Positions 6,845-15,434 are shown, numbered from the stretch's first letter. The stretch: 42,277 nt of DNA from CAYWTS01 sp964461265 (GCA_964461265.1 CAYWTS010000018.1:1-42277), one strand, 5' to 3'. The notes: generated from the letters alone by a model not told the origin. Made by a program: numbers and translations.

Positions 6845-8515
6845 ATGTATCCTGTACCATTCAATAAAATACCCGATTTCGGGAAATTGTATCTTGATTA
6901 CCTATCGGAAGATGAAGAAGCTTATCAAAAAGCTAAAGCTTTATATAATGCGGGATTCAGGGAAAATGAAGACTTCTTTAAGATAATAGAAAGCAAATTT
7001 CAGAACTATAATTCAAACCGTTATTTCGATAAACATTCGCTAACAGAAATAATCAAACAGCAGAATGTATCATTCGGAGGGAATGAAGCTACAGCTGCTA
7101 ACATCGAACTGCTTGATAAAGAAAACACGTTTGCGGTTGTAACAGGTCAGCAGTTAGGATTGTTCACAGGCAACCTTTACACAATTTACAAAACCATTAC
7201 TGCAATAAAGCTTGCTAAAGATTTAAGCATCAGATTCCCCAACTACAATTTTGTTCCGGTTTTCTGGCTTGAAAGCGAAGACCATGACTTTGAAGAAGCA
7301 AATCATGTTAATGTAATTAACAAACATAATGAACTCGTGAAAGCAGGTTATAAAATGCCTGTAACAGCGGAAGAAGAAGAGGAGTTCAGAAAAGATACAA
7401 GACCGGTAGGCAGAAGAAAACTTGAAGAGGAAATAGAGAATATAAAAGCATTGTTAAAGGAGTCGTTAATACACACCGATTTTACTGAGAAAATATTCGA
7501 ATACATTACGAATATCTACACACCTTCCAACGATTTCAAACATTCTTTTGCTCAAATGATGAACAGGATTTTCATAGGGAATGGTGTAATATTTCTTGAT
7601 CCCGATGACCGTGAAATTAAAAAGCTGCTTACACCAATCTTTGAAAAAGAACTTAATACATCGCCGCGTTTATGCGAATCTATCATCAATGTAAGTGCCG
7701 AAATTGAAATGAGTTATGACCTGCAGGTCAAACCGAAAGTCATTAACCTTTACTTTATTCACAACGGAAACCGGTACCTGCTTGAACCCCGTGAAGAAAA
7801 ACGCTTTGCTCTCAGAAACTCAAAACGCAGGTTCGAGCAGGAAGAGCTTCTTAACATTTTGTTTGAAAATCCTGAATATTTCAGCCCAAATGTAGTACTT
7901 AGACCGATATGCCAGGATTACCTTCTCCCTACCATTGCTTATATAGGAGGCCCCTCAGAAATATCATATTTTTCACAGCTTAAACCTGCTTATAAACATT
8001 ATGACCTGATAATGCCTGTTATATTCCCAAGAGCTTCTGTTTCGGTTGTTGAAGGAAAAATTAAAAAATTCTTCACAGGGTTCAATGTGGATTTTGATGA
8101 TATTTTCCATCATAAACGGCTTATGAATAAAGTTATCCATAAACTTTCGGAAGTTAAAGTTGATGAAGAATTTTCAAAAATCGAAGATGAGCTGACACGG
8201 ATTTATTACGATTTAAAACAAATAACAGGCAAGATAGATAAAACCTTAAATAATACTGTTGAAGGACTCAAAGATAAAGCAGTATCTTCATTACAGATTT
8301 TTAAAGATAAGCTGCTGAATGCTCAGTCCGTAAAAAACGAAATAACCACTGCACAAATAGATAAAGTATTGAATAACCTGTACCCGAATAATACTTTACA
8401 GGAACGATTTATAAACATTCTTTACTTTCTGAATAAATATGATGAGAGCTTTATTAACAGACTGATAAATGAAATTGATATACACTGCTATAATCATCAG
8501 GTGATAGAGCTGTAG
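6845..8515 (+). CDS. bshC: Bacillithiol biosynthesis BshC (putative cysteine-adding enzyme)
   Basis: A 556-residue protein matching BshC, the enzyme thought to add cysteine to GlcN-malate in the last step of bacillithiol synthesis. Diagnostic segments are VVTGQQLGLFTGNLYTIYKT, with the following IKLAKDLS, and FVPVFWLESEDHDFEEANHV, part of the Rossmann-like core. The downstream GGPSEISYFSQLKPAYK and the late coiled coil (about 440-500) also fit. Length is typical. No bshA or bshB is in the window. The call implies a bacillithiol thiol pool in an LPS-bearing bacterium, as in other Bacteroidota. Confidence 0.93.
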   Translation: MYPVPFNKIPDFGKLYLDYLSEDEEAYQKAKALYNAGFRENEDFFKIIESKFQNYNSNRYFDKHSLTEIIKQQNVSFGGNEATAANIELLDKENTFAVVTGQQLGLFTGNLYTIYKTITAIKLAKDLSIRFPNYNFVPVFWLESEDHDFEEANHVNVINKHNELVKAGYKMPVTAEEEEEFRKDTRPVGRRKLEEEIENIKALLKESLIHTDFTEKIFEYITNIYTPSNDFKHSFAQMMNRIFIGNGVIFLDPDDREIKKLLTPIFEKELNTSPRLCESIINVSAEIEMSYDLQVKPKVINLYFIHNGNRYLLEPREEKRFALRNSKRRFEQEELLNILFENPEYFSPNVVLRPICQDYLLPTIAYIGGPSEISYFSQLKPAYKHYDLIMPVIFPRASVSVVEGKIKKFFTGFNVDFDDIFHHKRLMNKVIHKLSEVKVDEEFSKIEDELTRIYYDLKQITGKIDKTLNNTVEGLKDKAVSSLQIFKDKLLNAQSVKNEITTAQIDKVLNNLYPNNTLQERFINILYFLNKYDESFINRLINEIDIHCYNHQVIEL

Positions 8516-8565
8516 ATTGCAGATTACAAATTAAAGATTAAAGATTGAAGATTATTGATTGCAGA
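8516..8565. repeat. Degenerate AGATTGAA-type tandem repeat between bshC and the GT9 gene
   Basis: The 43-base spacer and the start of the next gene consist of 7-8-base variants: AGATTGC, AGATTAC, AAATTAA, AGATTAA, AGATTGA, AGATTAT, TGATTGC. The TTG start of the GT9 gene lies within the last unit. Similar sequence appears reversed near 3366-3408. Its function is unknown; it is expected to be slippage-prone. Confidence 0.55.
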
Positions 8566-9599
8566 ATTCAATAAAAATATTAATAATCCGATTCTCATCA
8601 CTTGGTGACATAATACTTACATTACCTGCATTAAATCTTCTGCGAAAAAACTACCCTGAAGCACAAATCGATTACTTAACAAAATTGGAATATAACAGCA
8701 TTCTTATAAACAATCCTGATATTAATAACGTTATTACGGTTCCGGATGATGTTAACTTCAAACAGCTTCGTGAAACAAAAAAACAACTCCGTTTAAATCG
8801 TTATAATGTAGTTGTTGATTTTCATAATAACCTTAGAAGTTTTTACATTCGACTATTTTTTAATGGTAAAAAGCTGGTTTTTAAAAAATACTCATTCAGG
8901 AAATTTCTTCTTGTCAGGTTTAAAATTAATTTGATGAAGGCTCTGCCTCCAATCGGTGAAAGATATTGTGACACTTTAAGTCCCCTTTTGAGAGGACTGT
9001 CAAGGCATGAAGTGTCGGTAAGGGGTGTGTTAACAGAACTTAATACTGATTTACAATCCAAACAAAATATTGACAAACTTTTCACTGAAATAAAAATACA
9101 GCCTGATAAAAAAATAATATGCATTGCACCATTATCAAAACACTTCACAAAAACCTACCCTGCTGAATTATATGCAAAGATTATTAATTTACTGGATAAA
9201 GAAAAATACAATGTGTTACTTGTAGGAAAGGATGATGAAAAAAATATTAAACATATAATTTCCTTAACCGGTACCAATGTGTTTAATCTTTGTAACAGAC
9301 TGAATTTATTAGAGTTAACCGAAGTTATTAACCGAAGCTCGCTATTTATCAGCGGTGATACAGGTCCTATGCACATTGCTGAATCTTTGAATAAACCTAT
9401 TATTATGCTTGCGGGTTCATCGGTAAAGGAGTTTGGTTTTTATCCTCAATCTCAAAATGCAAAAGTTCTCGAAGTTAATGGTATAAGCTGCCGTCCATGT
9501 TCGCATATCGGGAGAAGTTCATGCCCCAAAGGACATTTTAAATGCATGAAAGAAATTCCCGCTGAAAGTATATTACAAAATGCTGTTAAGTTGACATAA
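8559..9599 (+). CDS. Glycosyltransferase family 9 (heptosyltransferase-like)
   Basis: A 346-residue GT-B enzyme of the ADP-heptose:LPS heptosyltransferase family. The N-terminus IKILIIRFSSLGDIILTLPA carries the family's R-x-SSLGD motif, and the donor-site motif SGDTGPMHIAESLNKPIIML is near 268-287. The C-terminal C-x2-C cluster (SCRPCSHIG..SCPKGHFKCM) occurs in several Bacteroidota members. It probably adds a heptose or related sugar to the LPS core at the inner membrane; the exact acceptor cannot be told. The start is TTG inside a repeat, and the next M is far downstream, so TTG is accepted. Confidence 0.85.
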   Translation: MQNSIKILIIRFSSLGDIILTLPALNLLRKNYPEAQIDYLTKLEYNSILINNPDINNVITVPDDVNFKQLRETKKQLRLNRYNVVVDFHNNLRSFYIRLFFNGKKLVFKKYSFRKFLLVRFKINLMKALPPIGERYCDTLSPLLRGLSRHEVSVRGVLTELNTDLQSKQNIDKLFTEIKIQPDKKIICIAPLSKHFTKTYPAELYAKIINLLDKEKYNVLLVGKDDEKNIKHIISLTGTNVFNLCNRLNLLELTEVINRSSLFISGDTGPMHIAESLNKPIIMLAGSSVKEFGFYPQSQNAKVLEVNGISCRPCSHIGRSSCPKGHFKCMKEIPAESILQNAVKLT

Positions 9600-9613
9600 C
9601 AATAAAAAAACTA

Positions 9614-10156
9614 TCAGCGTAATTTTGGTATAAACATCGGAACTCTTTTTTTGTACTCAATATATTCACTCCCTAAGCGTTTTTCAAGCTCTGGCTCCTC
9701 TATACATTTTAATTCCCAGCAGTTAAATAAAACAAATAAAGGAGTAAAAATAAAAGAGAGTGATACCGATTGCAGATAAATCCCAAGACCGAACATGAAA
9801 ATAAACAAGCCCGTAAGCATTGGATTTCTTGTATATGCATAAGGACCTTTTGTTACCAGTACAGGCGGGGGATTTAACGGAACAGGGGTTCCCTTAACAG
9901 ATAAAAATGTTATGACAGACCAGCTGATAAAAAACAATCCTGCAAACATAACCGGAATCGATATGTATATGCTTGCCGGGTCAGATAATAACGGAGGGAA
10001 ATTAAACAGCCTGTCAAACCATAGTGCAATGAGTATATAAAATATAACAACAAATGAAAATATAGTTAAACCAACAGGTGTTAATGTTAAACGCAGCTTT
10101 TTACAGCCAGTTGCAGCTTTGTAATATAGTGATATGATAGATTGTGAAAATCTCAC
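9614..10156 (-). CDS. Isoprenylcysteine/phospholipid methyltransferase-family membrane protein
   Basis: A 180-residue protein with about four or five membrane segments (for example 28-48, 63-86, 115-145) and the conserved C-terminal motif of the ICMT/PEMT superfamily: LVTKGPYAYTRNPMLTGLF near 103-121 and a late EEPELEKRLGSEYIEYKKRV. These bind S-adenosylmethionine at the membrane face; the substrate is unknown. Start is GTG, six bases after the stop of the broken T9SS gene. A second member of the family lies at the right end of the window. Confidence 0.82.
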   Translation of the reverse strand: MRFSQSIISLYYKAATGCKKLRLTLTPVGLTIFSFVVIFYILIALWFDRLFNFPPLLSDPASIYISIPVMFAGLFFISWSVITFLSVKGTPVPLNPPPVLVTKGPYAYTRNPMLTGLFIFMFGLGIYLQSVSLSFIFTPLFVLFNCWELKCIEEPELEKRLGSEYIEYKKRVPMFIPKLR

Positions 10157-10249
10157 GTTTTGTTATTTTAACAGGATCATTTTCCTTGACTGAACAAAAT
10201 CACTGGCTATCAATTTATAAAAATACACTCCGCTAGATAGTCCCGCCTG

Positions 10250-10265
10250 CCCCGATTTCTCGGGG
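10250..10265. repeat. Palindrome inside the sorting-domain remnant
   Basis: CCCCGA TTTC TCGGGG, a perfect 6-bp stem with a 4-base loop. In the protein it encodes part of the extra residues PEKSGQAG between EVEWD and LSSGVYFYK, where family members usually have only a few residues. It looks like a short palindromic insertion that kept the frame. Confidence 0.5.
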
Positions 10266-10501
10266 TCCCATTCAACTTCATATGTGCCGGATTTTAGAGG
10301 CTCATTTACAAGTATTGTGATTTCTTGACCGAAGAAGGAACATACCTGCAGAATCCCAGCTAATTCCGCCATTTGTTGTTTTCCATAATGACCAGCGGTT
10401 GCCAACAGGGTCTCCACACATAAATCCTTGTAAAGGTGTTCTCATCCAGATTGCATCAATAAATCCGTTCGGCTGCGAAAAAACCTGCTGCCAGCTTGCA
10501 C

Positions 10502-10711
10502 CTCCGTTTGATGTTCTGTACACATTAAAAATTTTCAGAATTTTACAAAATAATACNNNNNNNNNNNNNNNNNNNNNNNNNNNNNNNNNNNNNNNNNNNN
10601 NNNNNNNNNNNNNNNNNNNNNNNNNNNNNNNNNNNNNNNNNNNNNNNNNNNNNNNNCTCCGTTTGATGTTCTGTACACATTAAAAATTTTCAGAATTTTA
10701 CAAAATAATAC
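10502..10711. other. 100-N scaffold gap flanked by an identical 55-base sequence
   Basis: The N run is 10557-10656. The 55 bases before it (10502-10556) and the 55 bases after it (10657-10711) are identical, starting CTCCGTTTGATG and ending ACAAAATAATAC. Identical contig ends of odd length are typical of two neighbouring de Bruijn contigs joined through padding. The true sequence is probably one copy of the 55-mer with no gap. Confidence 0.85.
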
Positions 10712-10871
10712 ATTATGCATACCGATTAAACAGAAATTATGATTTACACAGATTTTTTGTATATTTTTTCTGTATTATTTGTTTATTCAGTGTTATCAGT
10801 GTGCATTGTTCCATGTCAGGTAAATACAAAATCTAAATTTTTACCCTTACATAAAAGACTTTTGCCTTATA

Positions 10872-10902
10872 TTTCAGCTTCTAACTATTGTTTTTATATT
10901 TG
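10872..10902 (+). promoter_or_regulatory. Bacteroidota-type promoter for yihY and the phosphatase
   Basis: TTTC at 10872-10875 and TATATTTG at 10895-10902 are separated by exactly 19 bases, the expected spacing. The ATG of yihY is only 4 bases after the -7 box, so the message should be leaderless or nearly so. This also fixes the yihY start. Confidence 0.6.
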
Positions 10903-10906
10903 CATA

Positions 10907-11791
10907 ATGAAACATATACGGTTCAGCAGCAAAAAGCTTTTCGATACCCTGAAATATTACGCTAAAGGCTATTATAATAAGCTCGATGAAGACCATGTTT
11001 GGGTGCTCTCATCCAGTATCGCATTCAATATTATTATTTGTACTATTCCCATTACTTTAATACTAATTTCCATACTTGGTGTATATCTGAATCGTGAAAA
11101 CACCGGTGAAGCTATCAACCAGTATCTTAACACTATTGTTGGACTGACACCTGCTTTAAAAGAAAAAATACTGAATATTGTTTTTTCGGCTGTTGATGAA
11201 ATCTCATCATATCAGACTTTAACATTTATTATCGGTATGATTGGCGTACTTTGGACTGCAAGCGGTTTGTTCAGCACTATTCGTGATGTTTTAAACAGGG
11301 TTTTTAAAACAAGATATATTTCCTCATATATAAAAGATAAGCTGAAAGACATTTTTATGGTTTTGCTTGTTATTATTGTTTTTACAATTTCTTTTGCAGC
11401 CACTTTTGTATATTCCGTCATTAAATCTATAGAAATGAAAATTTTGGGCACCGACCTGCTCTCAGGATTCGGATTTGAATCAGGCACTTTTATATTCGGA
11501 TTATTATTTACATTTATTATGTTCTATTTGATATTTAAAATTGTTCCTCATGGTAAAGTTGATAAGAAAACAGCAATTGTATCTTCAACAACAGCAACTA
11601 TATCATACACAGCATTGAAGTATTTATTCATCTGGTACCTGATATCGTTTGCAACCTATGAACGTGTTTACGGTGCCTATGCAGCATTTATAGGCGTAAT
11701 ATTTTGGATATATTATTCTTCATTTACATTCGTATTGGGAGCAGAAACAGGACAGCTTTATAAGGAACGCAAACTTATACATCAAAGTTAA
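10907..11791 (+). CDS. YihY/BrkB (UPF0761) family inner-membrane protein
   Basis: A 294-residue protein with the YihY/virulence factor BrkB layout: a cytoplasmic N-terminus, then about six membrane helices starting at VWVLSSSIAFNIIICTIPIT. Conserved segments include GVLWTASGLFSTIRDVLNRVF, IVPHGKVDKKTAIVSSTTAT and the last helix YAAFIGVIFWIYYSSFTFVL ending GAETGQLY. The molecular function of the family is unsettled. The frame is open further upstream (to 10739), but that extension is hydrophobic noise crossing the promoter. The ATG right after the -7 box fits the family start. It is followed without spacing by the phosphatase gene. Confidence 0.88.
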   Translation: MKHIRFSSKKLFDTLKYYAKGYYNKLDEDHVWVLSSSIAFNIIICTIPITLILISILGVYLNRENTGEAINQYLNTIVGLTPALKEKILNIVFSAVDEISSYQTLTFIIGMIGVLWTASGLFSTIRDVLNRVFKTRYISSYIKDKLKDIFMVLLVIIVFTISFAATFVYSVIKSIEMKILGTDLLSGFGFESGTFIFGLLFTFIMFYLIFKIVPHGKVDKKTAIVSSTTATISYTALKYLFIWYLISFATYERVYGAYAAFIGVIFWIYYSSFTFVLGAETGQLYKERKLIHQS

Positions 11792-13045
11792 TTGGAACAA
11801 AGAAAATTATATAAAACTTTAGAAAATGCTTTCAGGCATTTTCCCGATTTTGATGACGATAAGCAGCTTATAAGCTACATACTTGCTCAAATCATAAATC
11901 ATGAAAATATCAACATTACCGGCGGCAGGATATGGGTTTTAAATGAGAGCAAAACTGCTTATATAATGACAGAACAGCACGGCGAGATTGAAAAAATCCG
12001 CCGCGGTTACCAGCTTAAACTGGATGAATATCCGATTTTTTTTGAAGTCGGCCGTAACCGCTCGGTCCTGGCTAAAGAAACCGACCAATATCTGAGCAGG
12101 GCAGGAATACATACTTACTCTGCAACAGGTATCGGTGAGCGATTTAAAATTCAGGATAATTCAGGTAATGACCAGTTCGTTTACCAGTACATAATGGCAC
12201 TGAATTCCAGCGAAATGAATATTAACCTCCTGAATACACTGAATATTATAAGCACCACAGTCAGTTCAATGATACGTTCACGCAGGATTGAGAAGAAAGC
12301 CAGAGCAATTGAAAAAGAGCTTACAAAAGCAAGGGAGATACAAAAAAGTATTTTACCAGAACACCAGATAGTGTTCGGTAATTATGAAATTTTCGGTATC
12401 TCGCTCCCGGATAGAATTGTCGGAGGTGATTTCTATGATTACATCAAATTCCCGGATGAAGCTGACAGGCTTGGCATTGCAATTGCCGATGCAGCATCAA
12501 AAGGGTTTTCGGCTGCTGCACAGGCATTGTACGTTTCCGGTGCATTAAAAATGGGAACCGAAAACGAATTGAAAATGACAACGGTTATTAAGAAGATAAA
12601 TAACCTTGTTTATCAGGTATTTCCTTATGAAAGGTTCGTTACACTATTTTATATGGAAGTAATTAATGATAAAAAAGGATTATGCATGTATGTTAATGCC
12701 GGGCATAACTCACCGATGTTACTGAGATATGATACCGACCGAATTGAGACACTGAATTCCACAGGTCCGGTTATCGGACCCTCACCAAATCAGGATTATG
12801 ATATCGACTCGTTTTATTTCGGATTATATGATACACTGGTTTTATATACCGACGGAATAACAGAAGCAACAAACTCTAAGTTCGAATTCTTCGGCGAAGA
12901 TAAGTTAAAACAGGAAATACTTAACAATAAACACTTTTCATCACAGGCAATAGCGGAAAATATTATTGAATCGGTTCAGAAATTTTCTGCAAGAGGCAAA
13001 TATGCTGATGATAAAACGGTTGTAGTAGTGAAACGAATCAAATAA
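11792..13045 (+). CDS. SpoIIE/RsbU-type PP2C protein phosphatase
   Basis: A 417-residue cytoplasmic protein. Residues about 15-160 form a GAF-like sensor region, followed by a helical linker (KELTKAREIQKSILPE) usual before RsbU phosphatases. The PP2C domain spans about 195-417 with metal-binding motifs VGGDFYDY, ADAASKGFSAAAQAL, YVNAGHNSPML, LYTDGITEA and ADDKTVVVVK. Such enzymes dephosphorylate an anti-anti-sigma factor (STAS) to release a sigma factor. No STAS or anti-sigma gene is nearby. The start is TTG directly after the yihY stop (zero spacing), so co-translation with yihY is likely. Confidence 0.88.
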   Translation: MEQRKLYKTLENAFRHFPDFDDDKQLISYILAQIINHENINITGGRIWVLNESKTAYIMTEQHGEIEKIRRGYQLKLDEYPIFFEVGRNRSVLAKETDQYLSRAGIHTYSATGIGERFKIQDNSGNDQFVYQYIMALNSSEMNINLLNTLNIISTTVSSMIRSRRIEKKARAIEKELTKAREIQKSILPEHQIVFGNYEIFGISLPDRIVGGDFYDYIKFPDEADRLGIAIADAASKGFSAAAQALYVSGALKMGTENELKMTTVIKKINNLVYQVFPYERFVTLFYMEVINDKKGLCMYVNAGHNSPMLLRYDTDRIETLNSTGPVIGPSPNQDYDIDSFYFGLYDTLVLYTDGITEATNSKFEFFGEDKLKQEILNNKHFSSQAIAENIIESVQKFSARGKYADDKTVVVVKRIK

Positions 13046-13206
13046 ATTATGCAGGGATTTGATTTATTAAATCTATGTATATTATTTTTCAAAGCTGCAT
13101 TTTGTTATTTATCAAAACTTTTACTAAGATAACAATTTATCAGGTTAAAATTTCCCAGAAAAATTGTAAATAAAAAATAACATTTATTAATAAAAAATAA
13201 TATTAA

Positions 13207-13584
13207 ATGAACATACCGGAAAACCTAAAGTACACAAAAGAACACGAATGGATTCGTGTTGAAGGCAATACAGGAACAATCGGCATAACCGATTATGCAC
13301 AGGGTGAGCTTGGCGATGTAATTTATGTGGATATTCCTGAAGAAAAAGATGTAAACGCAGGTGATTCGTTTGGAACTATCGAGGCAGTTAAAACCGTATC
13401 TGATATTTATGCTCCTGTTTCTGGCAAAATTACAGAGATAAATAAAGCTATCAATGATAATCCTGCCATTGTAAACAAAGATCCCTACGGTGAAGGCTGG
13501 ATGGTTAAAATAACTTTCAGTAATCCAGAAGAGCTTAAAGATTTACTTGATGCTGAAGGATATAAAAAGCTAATCGGGGGTTAA
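13207..13584 (+). CDS. gcvH: Glycine cleavage system H protein
   Basis: A 125-residue lipoyl carrier protein that shuttles the aminomethyl group among P, T and L proteins. The lipoylated lysine is K62 in GTIEAVKTVSDIY. The N-terminal KYTKEHEWIRVEG, the central GDVIYVDIPE and the NPYGEGW-like KDPYGEGWMVK segment are all typical. The other gcv genes are not in the window. The preceding 161 bases hold an A+T-rich spacer with repeated AATAAAAAATAA and no clear riboswitch. The stop overlaps that of the convergent fabH by 4 bases through a shared TTAA. Confidence 0.95.
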   Translation: MNIPENLKYTKEHEWIRVEGNTGTIGITDYAQGELGDVIYVDIPEEKDVNAGDSFGTIEAVKTVSDIYAPVSGKITEINKAINDNPAIVNKDPYGEGWMVKITFSNPEELKDLLDAEGYKKLIGG

Positions 13585-14381
13585 TACGCCCATTTTATAA
13601 GTATACCGCCCCAGGTATAGCCGGCACCGAAACTTACTAAAATAAGATTATCACCTTTTTTTATCCTGCCTTCAGTCCAATATTCCGAAAGACATGAGGG
13701 AATAGTTGCAGCTGTTGTNNNNNNNNNNNNNNNNNNNNNNNNNNNNNNNNNNNNNNNNNNNNNNNNNNNNNNNNNNNNNNNNNNNNNNNNNNNNNNNNNN
13801 NNNNNNNNNNNNNNNNNNCCATCTGTATACATTACCGAATCGATAATACCTTCCTCAGCTTCAGTCGGCTCAAGCAATACACAGCCTGCACCGTCGCCAA
13901 ACAACACACAGGTATTGCGGTCTTCCATGTTCATTATGGATGTCATTTTATCTGAACCAACTACAATGACTTTCTTTGCGTAACCGGTTTCAATAAACTG
14001 AGCACCGGTTATTAGCGGGAAAATAAAGCCAGAACAGGCTGCAAGCACATCATATCCCCAGGCATTTTTTGCTCCTATTTTTTCCTGAATTACACATGCT
14101 GTAGAGGGAAAGAGCATATCGGGAGTAACTGTACCGAGTAAAATCATATCTATTTCTTTGGCACTTATACCGCGACGCTCAAGCAGCATTTCAATGGATT
14201 TAACAGCCATATCGGATGTGGCTAATCCATCCTCAAGAAACCTTCTTTCAACTATTCCGGTTCGGGTTCTGATCCATTCATCAGAAGTATTAAGTCTTTT
14301 TTCGAAATCGAGGTTAGTTACTACTTTATCGGGAAAATAATGTCCAACAGCAGTTATAGCAGCTCTTATCTTGTTTCGCAT
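13581..14381 (-). CDS. fabH: Beta-ketoacyl-ACP synthase III (interrupted by an assembly gap)
   Basis: Condenses acetyl-CoA with malonyl-ACP to start fatty-acid synthesis. Visible: N-terminus AAITAVGHYFPDKVVTNLDF, SDEWIRTRTGIVERR, the active-site cysteine C116 in AACSGF, GDGAGCVLL, and the end SFGAGYTWGGILIKWAY. The catalytic histidine and asparagine fall in the 100-N gap. Compared with the usual 320-330 residues, roughly 90 residues are missing between VMYTD and TTAATIPS, so the real gap should be near 270-300 bases. The two halves are in the same frame across the padding by coincidence. It is last in the yceD-rpmF-plsX-fabH operon, 3 bases after plsX. Confidence 0.93.
   Translation of the reverse strand: MRNKIRAAITAVGHYFPDKVVTNLDFEKRLNTSDEWIRTRTGIVERRFLEDGLATSDMAVKSIEMLLERRGISAKEIDMILLGTVTPDMLFPSTACVIQEKIGAKNAWGYDVLAACSGFIFPLITGAQFIETGYAKKVIVVGSDKMTSIMNMEDRNTCVLFGDGAGCVLLEPTEAEEGIIDSVMYTDXXXXXXXXXXXXXXXXXXXXXXXXXXXXXXXXXXTTAATIPSCLSEYWTEGRIKKGDNLILVSFGAGYTWGGILIKWAY
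13719..13818. other. 100-N scaffold gap inside fabH
   Basis: Exactly 100 N, a conventional padding length. The flanks share no repeat, unlike the other gap. The missing FabH residues suggest a true size near 270-300 bases. Confidence 0.9.
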
Positions 14382-14384
14382 ATC

Positions 14385-15416
14385 TTATGTTTGTACAGGT
14401 AAAATTGATTTAATATTTTTAATCCGGCTTTTAATAACGTCATTAATTTCTTCCTCGTACATATGAACAGCCTTAAGTATCATATTTTTAATTGCCTTAG
14501 GTGACGATTTGCCGTGCCCTATAATAGTATTACCGTTAACACCTAAAAGGGGTACACCGCCATATTCCTGATAATCGAAATCTTTTAAAATCTTTTTTAA
14601 TGTTTTATACATCATCCCAACCCAGATTTTCTGCAGAAAATTCTCTTCCGCATATTTCCTGAATTTATTCTTTAAAACGTCAAGGACACTTTCTGTAAAC
14701 TTCAGTACAACATTACCGGTGAAGCCATCACAGACAATCACTTCGGCTTTACCTTTCAGAATATCTTTTCCCTCTATGTTACCTATGAAATTAAGATGGC
14801 TTTTTTCGAGTAATTCGTAGGCTTCAAGTGTAAGGTTATCTCCTTTGGTTTTTTCTTCGCCGACATTCAGCAAAGCTACACGCGGGTCCCTGCAGCCGTA
14901 AATATGAATGGCATATTCCACACCCATCGCTGCAAATTCTACAAGGTGAATCGGTTTGCAGTCAACGTTTGCACCTACATCAAAAACAATAGAAACTCCT
15001 GAATCGGTGGGGAAATCGGAACCGATAGTTGGACGTGTAATATTGGCAATTCTGCCGAGTATGAAAAGTGATGCAGCCATCACTGCACCTGTGTTGCCTG
15101 CGCTAATAAAACCGTTTGCCTTGCCTTCACGCTGAAGCTTTAATCCCTGAACAATAGATGAATCGGTTTTTTTCTTGATTGCTTCCGAGGGTGTGTCGTG
15201 CATGTCGATAACTTCAGTGCAGTGATGTATCAAAAGCCTGCTGGGCTCGTATTTATACTTCTTAAGTTCTCTATCCAGCTTTTCTTTATCACCGGCAAGA
15301 ATGATCTTCAGGTTCGGATATTCATTAATTGTACTCACCGCACCTGCAATTTCATTGACAGGTGCTTGATCTCCGCCCATAGCATCCACACATATTGTAA
15401 TGGATTGGTTGCTCAA
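14385..15416 (-). CDS. plsX: Phosphate acyltransferase PlsX
   Basis: A 343-residue enzyme making acyl-phosphate from acyl-ACP for phospholipid synthesis. The family start TICVDAMGGDQAPVNEI is at 7-23, followed by HHCTEVIDMHDTPSEAIKKK, FISAGNTGAVMAASLFILGR, GANVDCKPIHLVEFA, VCDGFTGNVVLKFTES and the C-terminal GVNGNTIIGHGKSSPKAI. Start is TTG, giving six residues before the conserved region; a GTG at the C-V-D-A-M position is too late. It follows rpmF by 18 bases, the common rpmF-plsX-fabH order. Confidence 0.95.
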   Translation of the reverse strand: MSNQSITICVDAMGGDQAPVNEIAGAVSTINEYPNLKIILAGDKEKLDRELKKYKYEPSRLLIHHCTEVIDMHDTPSEAIKKKTDSSIVQGLKLQREGKANGFISAGNTGAVMAASLFILGRIANITRPTIGSDFPTDSGVSIVFDVGANVDCKPIHLVEFAAMGVEYAIHIYGCRDPRVALLNVGEEKTKGDNLTLEAYELLEKSHLNFIGNIEGKDILKGKAEVIVCDGFTGNVVLKFTESVLDVLKNKFRKYAEENFLQKIWVGMMYKTLKKILKDFDYQEYGGVPLLGVNGNTIIGHGKSSPKAIKNMILKAVHMYEEEINDVIKSRIKNIKSILPVQT

Positions 15417-15434
15417 TGCAGTTTTAAACAGATT

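Larger units (their letters stand above)
10163..10720 (-). pseudogene. Remnant of a T9SS-exported Asp-box/Ycf48-like protein
   Basis: Two pieces of a protein like the one at 32854-34236 lie in different frames. The upstream piece has RTSNGGASWQQVFSQPNGF and WKTTNGGISWDSAGM, typical S-T-N-G-G-x-x-W Asp-box repeats. The downstream piece (ITILVNEPLKSGTYEVEW to SSGVYFYKLIAS and a KMILLK end) is the last two-thirds of a type IX sorting domain. The first part of that domain (NYPNPFN and the G-R/Q strand) is missing, and there is no signal peptide. So the gene has lost its 5' end and has an internal deletion near 10325-10345 with a frame change. An assembly join also crosses it, so part of the damage may be artefact. 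Confidence 0.75.

Noticed and set aside
10739..10906. In-frame extension of the yihY gene to an upstream ATG
   Set aside because: It crosses the well-spaced promoter, adds atypical hydrophobic residues, and the family starts at the ATG at 10907.
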